Below are positions 9,331-17,303 of a DNA stretch of 64,000 bases, piece after piece. This DNA comes from Rhodobacteraceae bacterium HLUCCO07 (lineage in GTDB: Bacteria; Pseudomonadota; Alphaproteobacteria; Rhodobacterales; Rhodobacteraceae), in the NCBI GenBank assembly GCA_001314705.1, contig LJSU01000018.1:260630-324629 (forward strand), given 5' to 3'. The stretch's first letter is position 1. Every line of letters starts with the position of its first letter. The notes beneath the pieces are model-generated. The model saw only the letters and a program-made list of their open reading frames with translations. It was not told the origin of the DNA and did no database searches. Position numbers and translations under genes: made by a program.

Positions 9331-9434
9331 CTACGCAATTCGCCCGGATCCGGCGCCACCCGGTCAAGGCCCACGCGCGCGTCCTCACGGGCGAGCCCGT
9401 GACCGATGGCGATAGGTTCGAGGTGCTGCCATGA
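9327..9434 (+). pseudogene. MOSC-protein micro-ORF (internal deletion, both ends kept)
   Basis: A 35-codon ORF whose ATG overlaps the yidC stop and whose TGA overlaps the engB ATG, both as ATGA. The first 15 residues (ARIRRHPVKAH) resemble the N-terminal beta-barrel of MOSC proteins. The last part (ARVLTGEPVTDGDRFEVLP) resembles the MOSC C-terminal strand, usually of the form GxYARVxxGGxVxxGD. The simplest reading is an in-frame internal deletion that removed about 200 residues including the presumed catalytic cysteine. From memory, Rhodobacterales carry a full MOSC gene at this exact place. The deletion preserves translation coupling from yidC to engB. Confidence 0.6.
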
Positions 9435-10081
9435 AACTGACCTTCCCCATCGCGGCCGAGCCCGATCCGCAGGCGCTCGAAAGGGGCCGCCTGCTCTTCG
9501 CAGGCGAAACCGCGTTCCTCAAGGGCGTGGTCGCGATGTCCGGCCTGCCCCCCGCCGACCGGATCGAGGTCTGTTTCGCGGGCCGCTCGAACGTGGGCAA
9601 ATCAACGCTGATCAACGCGCTGACCGGGCGCAAGGGGCTGGCACGGGCTTCGAACACGCCCGGACGCACGCAGGAAATCAACTTCTTCACCGCCGGACCC
9701 GATCATTATCTCGTCGACCTGCCCGGATACGGCTATGCCAACGCGCCGCTGCCCGTGGTCGAGAAATGGCAGAAGCTTCTCAAGCAATATCTCTCGGGCC
9801 GCCAATCGCTGCGCCGCGCCTTCGTGCTGATCGACGCGCGTCACGGCATCAAGGACGTGGACGAAGAGATCATGAACCGGCTCGACACATCGGCGGTCAC
9901 CTTCCAATGCGTCTTGACCAAATCCGACAAGCTCAAGGCGGGCGAGCGTGACCGGATCCTCGGCCAGGTGCGCGAGAGGCTCGCGAAACATCCCGCCGCC
10001 TTCCCCGAGATCGTGCTGACATCGGCCGAAAAGGGCGAAGGCATCGCAACCCTACGCGCCATCATCGCCGAACTGGTGTAA
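9431..10081 (+). CDS. engB: Ribosome biogenesis GTPase EngB (YihA/YsxC)
   Basis: A small GTPase needed for late assembly of the 50S subunit. The G motifs are in order: GRSNVGKST (about residues 40-48), the switch region NTPGRTQEINFF, DLPGYGYA (near 96), TKSDKL (near 158) and SAEKGEGI (G5). The 216-residue length is normal. The start is fixed by ATGA overlap with the upstream micro-ORF. An intergenic AAATACTC-type repeat and a perfect hairpin follow the stop. Confidence 0.96.
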   Translation: MKLTFPIAAEPDPQALERGRLLFAGETAFLKGVVAMSGLPPADRIEVCFAGRSNVGKSTLINALTGRKGLARASNTPGRTQEINFFTAGPDHYLVDLPGYGYANAPLPVVEKWQKLLKQYLSGRQSLRRAFVLIDARHGIKDVDEEIMNRLDTSAVTFQCVLTKSDKLKAGERDRILGQVRERLAKHPAAFPEIVLTSAEKGEGIATLRAIIAELV

Positions 10082-10091
10082 CCCCAGACCC

Positions 10092-10112
10092 TTCATCTTG
10101 CCCGAAATACTC
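10092..10112 (+). repeat. AAATACTC intergenic repeat, copy 1
   Basis: TTCATCTTGCCCGAAATACTC, 11 bases after the engB stop. It is nearly identical to the copy after valS (24045-24066) and related to those at 17250 and 26596. Like the valS copy it is followed by a GC-rich hairpin, so repeat plus hairpin appears to be a 3'-end module. Confidence 0.7.
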
Positions 10113-10120
10113 CGGGGAGT

Positions 10121-10140
10121 GTGAGGGGCTGGCCCCTCAC
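10121..10140 (+). terminator. Perfect hairpin after engB
   Basis: GTGAGGGGC, loop TG, GCCCCTCAC: nine paired bases directly after the AAATACTC repeat and eight bases before the end of the convergent SDR gene. There is no long T-run on either strand, but the position suits bidirectional termination between convergent genes. Confidence 0.55.
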
Positions 10141-10147
10141 GCCGGGT

Positions 10148-10876
10148 TCAGACATGCTGCCCGCCGTTGATCTCGATCTCCGTGCCCGAGATATAGCTGC
10201 TGGCATCCGAGCACAGGAAAAAGATCGTCTGGGCAACCTCTTCGGTCTGGCCGAGACGGCGCAGGGGGATCTGCTCGACGATCTTGTCGGTGCCGGGCGA
10301 CAGGATCGCGGTTTCGATCTCGCCCGGGGCAATCGCGTTGACGCGCACGCCAAGCGGTCCGAAATCATGCGCCATCTCGCGGGTCAGTGCCTTGAGCGCC
10401 GCCTTCGAGGTGGCATAGGCCGCCCCGGCAAAGGGATGCACCCGGTAGCCCGCGATCGAGGTCACGTTCACGATCGCGCCCCGGGCCGCGGCCAGCTCGT
10501 CCTTGAGACCTCGCGCCAGCACCACCGAGGCGAAGAAATTGACGTGAAAGACATGCCCCCATGTCTTGAGATCGGTCTCGAGCGTGTTGAGCCGCTCGCC
10601 CTCTGACCCTTTCGGCGAAATGCCCGCATTGTTGACCAGGGCATCAAGCCGCCCGCCGAGTTTCTCGCGGATCACCTCGACCGCGCGGATCGTGTCATTG
10701 GGATCGGCAAGATCGATCTCGACATGGTTCTCGGCGCCGCCACCCCAGGGACATTCGGCCGGAAAGGGCTGGCGCGAACAGGTGATCACCCGCCAGCCTT
10801 CGGCGTTGAACCGGCGCACCGTGGCATGGCCAATCCCGCGACTCGCCCCGGTCAGAAGCATGGTTTTCTGCGTCAT
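10148..10876 (-). CDS. Short-chain dehydrogenase/reductase (SDR)
   Basis: A classical SDR of 242 residues. The NAD(P) motif is TGASRGIGHA (residues 9-18), NNAGIS is near 85, and the catalytic Ser and Tyr-x3-Lys are in NVTSIAGY (near 138) and YATSKAALKAL (near 155). The cofactor loop CSRQPF with Arg suggests NADPH preference, which is an inference. It is convergent with engB and divergent from argB. The substrate is unknown; 3-oxoacyl reductase-type chemistry is the generic expectation. Confidence 0.9.
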   Translation of the reverse strand: MTQKTMLLTGASRGIGHATVRRFNAEGWRVITCSRQPFPAECPWGGGAENHVEIDLADPNDTIRAVEVIREKLGGRLDALVNNAGISPKGSEGERLNTLETDLKTWGHVFHVNFFASVVLARGLKDELAAARGAIVNVTSIAGYRVHPFAGAAYATSKAALKALTREMAHDFGPLGVRVNAIAPGEIETAILSPGTDKIVEQIPLRRLGQTEEVAQTIFFLCSDASSYISGTEIEINGGQHV

Positions 10877-11030
10877 GGTCCCAATTCCTGTTGCTCGCTC
10901 GGCGCAACTCTATCAGTTCGTGCGGCTGCGGCAATGGGGCGGCGCGCCGCCCCGATTCCGGCCCGGCGCGCAAAGGCTTGGCACCGGTGCGCGAAACGCT
11001 TAATCAGGGGCGCCAAGGAAAGACACCGCG

Positions 11031-11897
11031 ATGAGAAAGCAGACCATGAACCGCGACTGGATCGCCACCGCCCGGACCCTCTCCGAGGCCCTGCCCAACC
11101 TGCAACGCTATACCGGCGCGATCGTGGTGATCAAGCTGGGCGGCCACGCCATGGGCAGCGACGAGGGGATGGAGCTTTTCGCCCGCGACGTGGTGCTGAT
11201 GCGGCAGGTCGGCGTCAACCCAGTGATCGTCCATGGCGGCGGTCCGATGATCAACGCCATGCTGGAAAAACTGGGGATCGTGAGCGAATTCATCGGCGGA
11301 AAGCGCGTGACCGATGACGCCACGATCGACGTGGTAGAAATGGTGCTGTCGGGCCGGGTGAACAAGCGCATCGTTCAGGCGATCAACGGCCAGGGCGGGC
11401 GCGCCGTGGGACTCTCGGGCAAGGATGCGGGGCTGATCACCTGCACGCCCACCGATCCGGCACTGGGCCATGTCGGCACACCGTCACAGGTCGACCCGGC
11501 GATCCTGCACACCATGTTCGAGGCGGGCATGATACCGGTCATCGCACCGCTGGGTGCAGGCGCGGCGGGCCAGACCTTCAACATCAACGGCGACACCGTG
11601 GCGGGGGCCATCGCCGCCGCGCTCAAGGCTGATCGGCTGCTCCTTCTGACCGATGTCGAGGGCGTCAAGAATGCCGAGGGCGAGGTTCTGACCGCGCTGT
11701 CGGCCGACCAGATCCGCGCGATGACCGCCGAGGGCACCATCGCGGGCGGCATGATCCCCAAGACCGAGACCGCGCTCAACGCGATCGAGGGCGGGGTGCG
11801 CGGCGTGGTCATCCTCGACGGTCGCGTGCCCAACGCGGTGCTTCTCGAACTCTACACCGAGCACGGGGCCGGCTCACTCATTCGTGCAAGCCTCTGA
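11031..11897 (+). CDS. argB: Acetylglutamate kinase
   Basis: Phosphorylates N-acetyl-L-glutamate with ATP, the second step of arginine biosynthesis and usually the arginine-feedback and PII-controlled step. Motifs: VIKLGGHAM (phosphate binding, near residue 29), VHGGGPMI (substrate, near 68), NINGDTVAG and GGMIPKTE near the C-terminus. The 288-residue length fits. AAGGAAAG is 8 bases before the ATG at 11031; the ATG at 11046 (MNRDW) is an alternative. The N-terminal helix of arginine-sensitive enzymes appears present ([14 protein letters not shown]). Confidence 0.96.
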   Translation: MRKQTMNRDWIATARTLSEALPNLQRYTGAIVVIKLGGHAMGSDEGMELFARDVVLMRQVGVNPVIVHGGGPMINAMLEKLGIVSEFIGGKRVTDDATIDVVEMVLSGRVNKRIVQAINGQGGRAVGLSGKDAGLITCTPTDPALGHVGTPSQVDPAILHTMFEAGMIPVIAPLGAGAAGQTFNINGDTVAGAIAAALKADRLLLLTDVEGVKNAEGEVLTALSADQIRAMTAEGTIAGGMIPKTETALNAIEGGVRGVVILDGRVPNAVLLELYTEHGAGSLIRASL

Positions 11898-11944
11898 GGC
11901 AATCTGCGCCTTGCGCGCGCGTCAAACCCGCCTAGTTTGAGCGT

Positions 11945-12739
11945 ATGGAAAACGAAGCCCTCATCCGCCTTGCCGTCTTTCTCGGCCTCTTCGCGCTCTT
12001 CGCCACGCTCGAGGCCTGGGCGCCGCGCCGCCCGCGCAGCCAGCCACGCCGCACGCGCTGGTTCACCAACTGGGCCATCGTCGTGATCGACACGCTGACC
12101 CTGCGGGCGCTGGCGCTGTTCATGCCGCTCCTGGCAGTGGGCGCGGCGATGGATGCGGGCGCGAACGGATGGGGCCTGTTCAACCATCTGGACTGGCCCG
12201 CCTGGGTCGAGATCACGCTGGCCGTGCTGATCCTCGATTTCGCGATCTGGGCCCAGCATCTCATCACCCACAAGGTGCCGATCCTGTGGCGGCTGCACCG
12301 GGTCCACCATGCGGACCGCGATTTCGACGTGACCACCGCGATCCGCTTTCACCCGGTCGAAATCGCGCTGTCGATGCTGCTCAAGATCGGGCTGGTTTAT
12401 CTCCTCGGCCCCGCCGCATTGGCCGTGGTGCTGTTCGAGATCATCCTCAACGGCACCGCCATGTTCAACCACGCCAACCTGCGCCTGCCGCTCTGGCTCG
12501 ACCGCTGGCTGCGGCTAGTGCTGGTCACGCCCGACATGCACCGGGTGCACCACTCCATCCACCGGCATGAGCATGACAGCAATTACGGCTTCTCACTCTC
12601 GATCTGGGACCGGATGTTTCGCACCTATATCGCCCAGCCCGGCGCGGGCCATGACGACATGACCATCGGCCTCGAATGGCAGGATGACCGCCCGTCAAAG
12701 CTGGGCTGGAGCCTGTGGCTGCCCTTCGGGCAAAAATGA
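11945..12739 (+). CDS. Sterol desaturase / fatty-acid hydroxylase family di-iron membrane protein
   Basis: A 264-residue membrane protein with the eight-histidine di-iron pattern of the superfamily: HLITHK (near residue 103), HRVHHAD (near 118), then HRVHHSIHRHEHD (near 200). Four hydrophobic segments precede and surround the histidines. Such enzymes hydroxylate or desaturate lipids using O2. The substrate cannot be told; bacterial members act on fatty acyl chains, carotenoids or sterol-like lipids. Its stop overlaps the next gene by ATGA. Confidence 0.9.
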   Translation: MENEALIRLAVFLGLFALFATLEAWAPRRPRSQPRRTRWFTNWAIVVIDTLTLRALALFMPLLAVGAAMDAGANGWGLFNHLDWPAWVEITLAVLILDFAIWAQHLITHKVPILWRLHRVHHADRDFDVTTAIRFHPVEIALSMLLKIGLVYLLGPAALAVVLFEIILNGTAMFNHANLRLPLWLDRWLRLVLVTPDMHRVHHSIHRHEHDSNYGFSLSIWDRMFRTYIAQPGAGHDDMTIGLEWQDDRPSKLGWSLWLPFGQK

Positions 12740-13353
12740 ACCCGCTGGACCCCGCCCCCGAAACCCGTGCGCTGGAAATCATGGGCGTTCTGCATGACGG
12801 GGCCGACACGGTTCTGTTGCTCGGTCCCCGCGAGCCGGGGTTCTGGGCGCATTTCACCGACCAGCCGGAGTATGCCGATGGCGCACCCGATCCGCTCGAC
12901 CGCTGGTCCAAACGCGCCATCGGCGCGCGCGCCGCGGCCTGGGGCGGCGTGGCGGTCTTTCCCTCGGATGGCCCGCCCTATCCGCCGTTCCAGGATTGGG
13001 CGCAGCGCTCGGGGCGGGCTTTCGTGTCGCCGGTCGGGATGCTGGTGCATGAGAGCGCCGGGCTGATGATCAGCTTTCGCGGCGCGGTGCGGCTGCCCGG
13101 GCACCTGGCCCTGCCCGCCCGCGGCGTCAATCCCTGCCTGAATTGCAAGGACCAGCCCTGTCGCACGGCCTGCCCGGTCGGTGCGCTTTCGCCCGCGGGC
13201 TATGACGTGCCCACCTGCCGCACGTTCCTCGACAGCGCACCGGGGCAGGATTGCATGGAACGGGGCTGTGCCGCGCGTCGCGCTTGCCCCGTCAACCAGG
13301 ACTATGGCAGGCTCGACGCGCAATCCGCCTTTCACATGAGGGCCTTTCATTGA
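12736..13353 (+). CDS. 4Fe-4S ferredoxin-like protein
   Basis: A 205-residue protein with a cysteine-rich C-terminal half: CLNCKDQPCRTACPVGAL (near residue 135) is a 4Fe-4S ferredoxin signature, followed by further cysteines in PTCRTFL, DCMERGCAARRACPVN. The N-terminal half has no motif I recognise. It may carry electrons to the upstream di-iron hydroxylase, with which it overlaps by four bases; that is an inference from coupling only. The related epoxyqueuosine reductase domain also has such clusters, but the length is too short for QueG. Confidence 0.8.
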   Translation: MNPLDPAPETRALEIMGVLHDGADTVLLLGPREPGFWAHFTDQPEYADGAPDPLDRWSKRAIGARAAAWGGVAVFPSDGPPYPPFQDWAQRSGRAFVSPVGMLVHESAGLMISFRGAVRLPGHLALPARGVNPCLNCKDQPCRTACPVGALSPAGYDVPTCRTFLDSAPGQDCMERGCAARRACPVNQDYGRLDAQSAFHMRAFH

Positions 13354-13850
13354 CCCGACGCCTGATCCTGATGCGCCACACCAAATCGAGCTGGGACGAT
13401 CCCGCGCTGCCCGACCGCGACCGCCCGCTCAACACGCGCGGGATCCGGTCCGCGCGCGCACTGGGCAAGTGGCTGGCCGAGAAGGAGTATTTGCCCGATA
13501 TCGTGCTTTGCTCCCCGGCCGTGCGCACACGCGAAACCTTGGAAGGGCTCAAGCTGGGCGTGGTGCCGGTGAAATACCCCAACGCGCTCTATCACGCCTC
13601 GACCGGGGTGATTCTCGACACGCTGCACCAGCACGGCGCGGGCAAATGCGTGCTCATGCTGACCCACAACCCCGGTTGCGCCGATTTTGCCGACCGGATC
13701 GTGACCGAGCCGCTCAAGAATGACGCATTTTTCGACTATCCCACCGGCGCGACGCTGGTGGTGGACCTGCCCGTCGAAAACTGGGAGGACGCCGTCTTTC
13801 ACTCGGGCGAGGTGGTCGATTTCGTGATCCCGCGCGAATTGACCGACTGA
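13350..13850 (+). CDS. SixA-like histidine phosphatase
   Basis: A 166-residue histidine-phosphatase superfamily protein with the catalytic RHT box LILMRHTKSSWDD at the N-terminus and a second histidine in LMLTHNPGC (near residue 104). SixA removes phosphate from histidine phosphotransfer proteins. The start is a TTG at 13350 that overlaps the upstream stop (TTGA), with GAGGG eight bases before it; an upstream in-frame ORF extends further but has no ribosome site. The unusual start keeps the coupled overlap pattern of this operon. Confidence 0.85.
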   Translation: MTRRLILMRHTKSSWDDPALPDRDRPLNTRGIRSARALGKWLAEKEYLPDIVLCSPAVRTRETLEGLKLGVVPVKYPNALYHASTGVILDTLHQHGAGKCVLMLTHNPGCADFADRIVTEPLKNDAFFDYPTGATLVVDLPVENWEDAVFHSGEVVDFVIPRELTD

Positions 13851-13857
13851 TCGCGCC

Positions 13858-14904
13858 TCACGCCTCCAGCGCCTGTCCTGCCCCGTTCGCACGCTCGCTG
13901 ACACTTTCATGCAGCCGTTCGGTAGGGTCACGCCCGATCACCCTTGGCCTGCGGAGCAAGAAAAGCTTGCCCAGCCCATGCCACGTGCCCACCGCCGGCG
14001 CATGTGGATCGGTCGGGAAACCAGCGCGCCAGCCCTCGGGCAACACGACCTGCCGTTCCTCGAGTTTTTCCAACATCCACACCAGCGGGATATTGGCCAG
14101 CGGCCGGGCCGGTTCGTATCCGGCCAGATGGCCGCCGACATCACCATGCGCACCGGGGAACCAGACCTGCTCGATCCGGTCCGTCAGTTCCTCTGGCACC
14201 TCCCACATCTCGGGTGCAAAGACGCGCCGCGTCTCGTCACAAGCCAGCGCATGATACCCATGGCGCACGATCGCACCGGGCTGATGGTTGTGAAATTCAT
14301 GCTCGGCGCCGGTCCATCTCCACAGCAGCGGCAGGCGCATGCCCAGCGCCTTGACCGTGTCCCAGACACCCAGCATCTCGATCTCGACCCAGTCATGGCA
14401 ATGATGCGCCCGAAAGGCGCGCGCGCCGGCGCTGCCCGGCGGGTTGCGGTAATGGCGATAGGCAGTGATCACATTGCGCTCGGTCGCGCATTCCGCCCTC
14501 AGCAGCCCGATCCGGTCGATCACACCGGCCAGCGAGCGCACGGCAAAGGCCCCGCGCGAATAGCCCAGAAGGAAAATCCGGTCGCCCGGCCGATAGCGCG
14601 AGGCAAGATAGCCATAGGCGCGCCGGATCTGCCCGTTGATGCCATGCCCCATGGCCACCCCCCAGACCGAGCGCCATTCACTCCACTGCACCCCGGATTC
14701 GTAGAACACCGACATGCCGGTCCGCGACAAGAGCTTGTAGGTCAGCCCGGCATTCGATTCGCAGCCCGGAGCGAGCGAAGACATCGTGCCGTCGAGAATG
14801 ATCACATGGTCGATCGGCCCACGGCGCATGCTCTTGGTGGTCTGGCGCCGCCCGAATCCGTGCCGGAACAACCCGGAGAATGTCTTAAGCCCTTGCCTCC
14901 ACAT
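13858..14904 (-). CDS. DUF2235 (Tle1-like phospholipase/hydrolase) protein
   Basis: A protein of up to 348 residues of the DUF2235 alpha/beta-hydrolase family. The nucleophile elbow is LLGYSRGAFAVR (near residue 115) and two family signatures follow: LGVWDTVKALG (near 178) and WFPGAHGDVGGH (near 250), supplying Asp and His. Family members include type VI secretion lipase effectors, but no T6SS gene, immunity protein or signal peptide is near, so a housekeeping esterase is as likely. The predicted start overlaps the end of the upstream molybdoenzyme gene by 20 bases; a later ATG is possible. Confidence 0.85.
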   Translation of the reverse strand: MWRQGLKTFSGLFRHGFGRRQTTKSMRRGPIDHVIILDGTMSSLAPGCESNAGLTYKLLSRTGMSVFYESGVQWSEWRSVWGVAMGHGINGQIRRAYGYLASRYRPGDRIFLLGYSRGAFAVRSLAGVIDRIGLLRAECATERNVITAYRHYRNPPGSAGARAFRAHHCHDWVEIEMLGVWDTVKALGMRLPLLWRWTGAEHEFHNHQPGAIVRHGYHALACDETRRVFAPEMWEVPEELTDRIEQVWFPGAHGDVGGHLAGYEPARPLANIPLVWMLEKLEERQVVLPEGWRAGFPTDPHAPAVGTWHGLGKLFLLRRPRVIGRDPTERLHESVSERANGAGQALEA

Positions 14905-17179
14905 CCTGCATCATCTTCCATACGCGTTCCGGCGTGAACGGCATGTCGGCCTGCCGCACACCCTTTTGCCACAGCGCGTCACCCACGGCATTGGCCACCG
15001 CCGCCATCGCGCCCACGGTCCCGGCCTCGCCACAGCCCTTCATCCCCATCGGGTTGGCGGTTGACGGCACCGGCTCGGTCGCGAATCCGATCATGGGAAG
15101 ATCATCGGCTCTCGGAAGCGCGTAGTCCATGAAACTCGCCGTGAGAATCTGGCCGCTCTCGTCGTGCACGACCCGCTCCATCAGGGCCTGCCCCGCGCCC
15201 TGCGCGACCCCGCCATGCACCTGCCCCTCGGCCAGCATCGGGTTGATGAGATTGCCGAAATCATCCACCACGCGATATCGCACCAGGTCGGTCTTGCCGG
15301 TCTCGGGGTCTACCTCGACCTCGGCGATGTGGACGCCGTTGGGAAAGGACCGCCCCGGCAGCTTGGCGCGCTTTTCATGGCTCAGCAGCTCCGCCCGCCC
15401 CTCGGCACGGGCCATTTCCGCCGCCTCGATCAGGGTCGGCGTCAGGTTCGACCCCGGCGCGCGAAACCGCTCGTCATCGAATGACACATCGTCCGGCTGA
15501 ACCCCCATCTTCTCGGCCAGGTAGGGTTTGAAGGCCGCGATCATCGCCTCGACCGTGGCCAACGTGGCGTGGGATTGGGTGGTGACAGACCGGGAGCCCC
15601 CGGTGCCACCACCCTGCGCGATAAGGTCACTGTCACCCTGCACAACCCTGATACGCTCCATCGGGATGCCGGTCTGATCGGACAGGAAGGCAGCATAGAC
15701 CGTCTCGTGCCCCTGGCCGTTCGATTGCGTCCCGACGTAAATCGTCACCGTGCCGTCCTCTTCAAACACAACCTTCGCACCCTCGGAAGGATCGCCCAGA
15801 ATGCTTTCGATATAGTAACACAGGCCCAGCCCGCGCAGTTTCCCCCGGCTTTCGCTCGCCGCGCGGCGCGCCTCGAACCCCGCGAGGTCGGCAAAATCCT
15901 CGCCCCGCGCCAGAACCCGGGCGAAATCGCCCACGTCGATGGTCTCGCCCGTAAGGCTGGCATAGGGGAATTTCTCGACCGCGATGAAGTTGCGCCGCCG
16001 CAGCTCCAGCGGATCGACATCAAGCTCGCGCGCCGCCCGGTCCATCAGACGTTCCAGAAGGTAAATCGCCTCGGGCCGCCCGGCCCCGCGATAGGCATCG
16101 ACCGGGGTGGTGTTGGTGTACCAGGCCCGCGCGTTGAGCCATGCCGCCCCGATATCGTAAACCCCGGTCAGAACCCGCGAAAACAGCGTCGACTGGATGA
16201 TCTGCCCGAACTGCGAGTTATAGGCGCCAAGGTTGCAATCGGTCTCGACCCGGTATCCCGTGATCCGCAGATCGGCGTCAAAGGCCAGCGCCGCGCGGTG
16301 GCGCAGGTCGCGCCCGCCCGCATCCGACACCATCGCCTCGCTGCGCGTCGACATCCAGCGCACCGGCCGGTTCAACATCCGCGCCGCCTGCGCCACCAGC
16401 ACCTGCTCGGGATGCGGCTGACCCTTCATGCCGAATCCGCCGCCGGTGTCGGGGTTGGTGACCCGGATCATCTCCGCGTCCATCTCCAGAACCTCGGCCA
16501 GCACCCGCTTGGGCACCCACACGCCCTGCGCGTTGACGGCAAGATGCAGCCGCCCGTCCTCCATCTCGGCATAGGCGCCGCGCGGCTCCATCGAGGCGAC
16601 GATGATGCGGTTGTCCTCGACCTCCATCTCGATCACATGCGCGGCGTCGGCAAAAGCCGCCTCGGTTGCTTCCCGGTCGCCGATGCCCCAGTCATAGGCG
16701 CGGTTGTCCGGCGCCTCCTCGTGCAGATCGGTCTCGCCCGGCCCGCGCGCCAGCATCGCGGGCAGATCCTCGATCTCGGGCAAGATCATCTCGGCCGCAT
16801 CGCGCGCCGCCTCGGGGCTCTCGGCCACGATCATCGCGATCGGCTCACCCACGTATCGCACCCGCCCCTCGGCCAGAAGCGGCCGCTTGGGCGCGGCGCC
16901 GTCACTGCCATCGCGGTTCTTGACCGTCACCGCCGGCAGGCCGCGGGTCACCCCCGCTTCGGCCAACGCCGCGGCATCGAGCACGAGATGCACCCCCGGG
17001 ACCGCCCGCGCCTCTTCGAGGTCAAGCGGCCCCAGCACACCGTGCGCCACGTCCGAGCGCAGGAAATGCACATGCAATGCCCCCTCGGGCGCGGCGTCAT
17101 CGACATAGCGCCCCTCGCCGGTCAGAAACCGCAGGTCCTCGACCCGCCGCACCGATTGACTGCGTCCGAACTTTTCCAT
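14885..17179 (-). CDS. Xanthine dehydrogenase family molybdopterin-binding subunit (form II CoxL-like)
   Basis: The 764-residue molybdenum subunit of an aerobic CO-dehydrogenase-like hydroxylase. It begins GRSQSVRRVEDLRFLTG, typical of CoxL, and has GGGFGMKGQPHPE (near residue 245) and AYRGAGRPEAIYLLE (near 358). AYRGAGR marks the form II clade; form I true CO dehydrogenases have AYxCSFR. CO oxidation is therefore not supported and an aldehyde or N-heterocycle substrate is more likely. The small Fe-S and FAD subunits are not adjacent, so partners must be encoded elsewhere. GGAGG lies seven bases before the ATG. Confidence 0.9.
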   Translation of the reverse strand: MEKFGRSQSVRRVEDLRFLTGEGRYVDDAAPEGALHVHFLRSDVAHGVLGPLDLEEARAVPGVHLVLDAAALAEAGVTRGLPAVTVKNRDGSDGAAPKRPLLAEGRVRYVGEPIAMIVAESPEAARDAAEMILPEIEDLPAMLARGPGETDLHEEAPDNRAYDWGIGDREATEAAFADAAHVIEMEVEDNRIIVASMEPRGAYAEMEDGRLHLAVNAQGVWVPKRVLAEVLEMDAEMIRVTNPDTGGGFGMKGQPHPEQVLVAQAARMLNRPVRWMSTRSEAMVSDAGGRDLRHRAALAFDADLRITGYRVETDCNLGAYNSQFGQIIQSTLFSRVLTGVYDIGAAWLNARAWYTNTTPVDAYRGAGRPEAIYLLERLMDRAARELDVDPLELRRRNFIAVEKFPYASLTGETIDVGDFARVLARGEDFADLAGFEARRAASESRGKLRGLGLCYYIESILGDPSEGAKVVFEEDGTVTIYVGTQSNGQGHETVYAAFLSDQTGIPMERIRVVQGDSDLIAQGGGTGGSRSVTTQSHATLATVEAMIAAFKPYLAEKMGVQPDDVSFDDERFRAPGSNLTPTLIEAAEMARAEGRAELLSHEKRAKLPGRSFPNGVHIAEVEVDPETGKTDLVRYRVVDDFGNLINPMLAEGQVHGGVAQGAGQALMERVVHDESGQILTASFMDYALPRADDLPMIGFATEPVPSTANPMGMKGCGEAGTVGAMAAVANAVGDALWQKGVRQADMPFTPERVWKMMQDVEARA

Positions 17180-17249
17180 GGCTGCCTCCGCCTCATGTCT
17201 CGCGCGGCACACACTAGCGGCCAAGGGCCGACAGACAAGCAACCCTTGG

Positions 17250-17271
17250 TTCTTTCTTGGAAAAAATACTC
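17250..17271 (+). repeat. AAATACTC intergenic repeat, copy 2
   Basis: TTCTTTCTTGGAAAAAATACTC, in the 124-base gap between the molybdoenzyme and the decarboxylase (both minus strand). It shares the CTTG...AAATACTC core with the other three copies. No hairpin follows here. Confidence 0.55.
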
Positions 17272-17303
17272 AATAACGCAACGTTGCCCAAAAGCGCGGC
17301 GTG

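Noticed and set aside
13858..14904. Type VI secretion lipase effector
   Set aside because: DUF2235 similarity alone is not enough; there is no VgrG, PAAR, immunity gene or other T6SS component in the window.
14885..17179. Annotation as carbon monoxide dehydrogenase
   Set aside because: The active-site motif is AYRGAGR (form II), not AYxCSFR, and the other subunits are absent, so CO oxidation is not supported.
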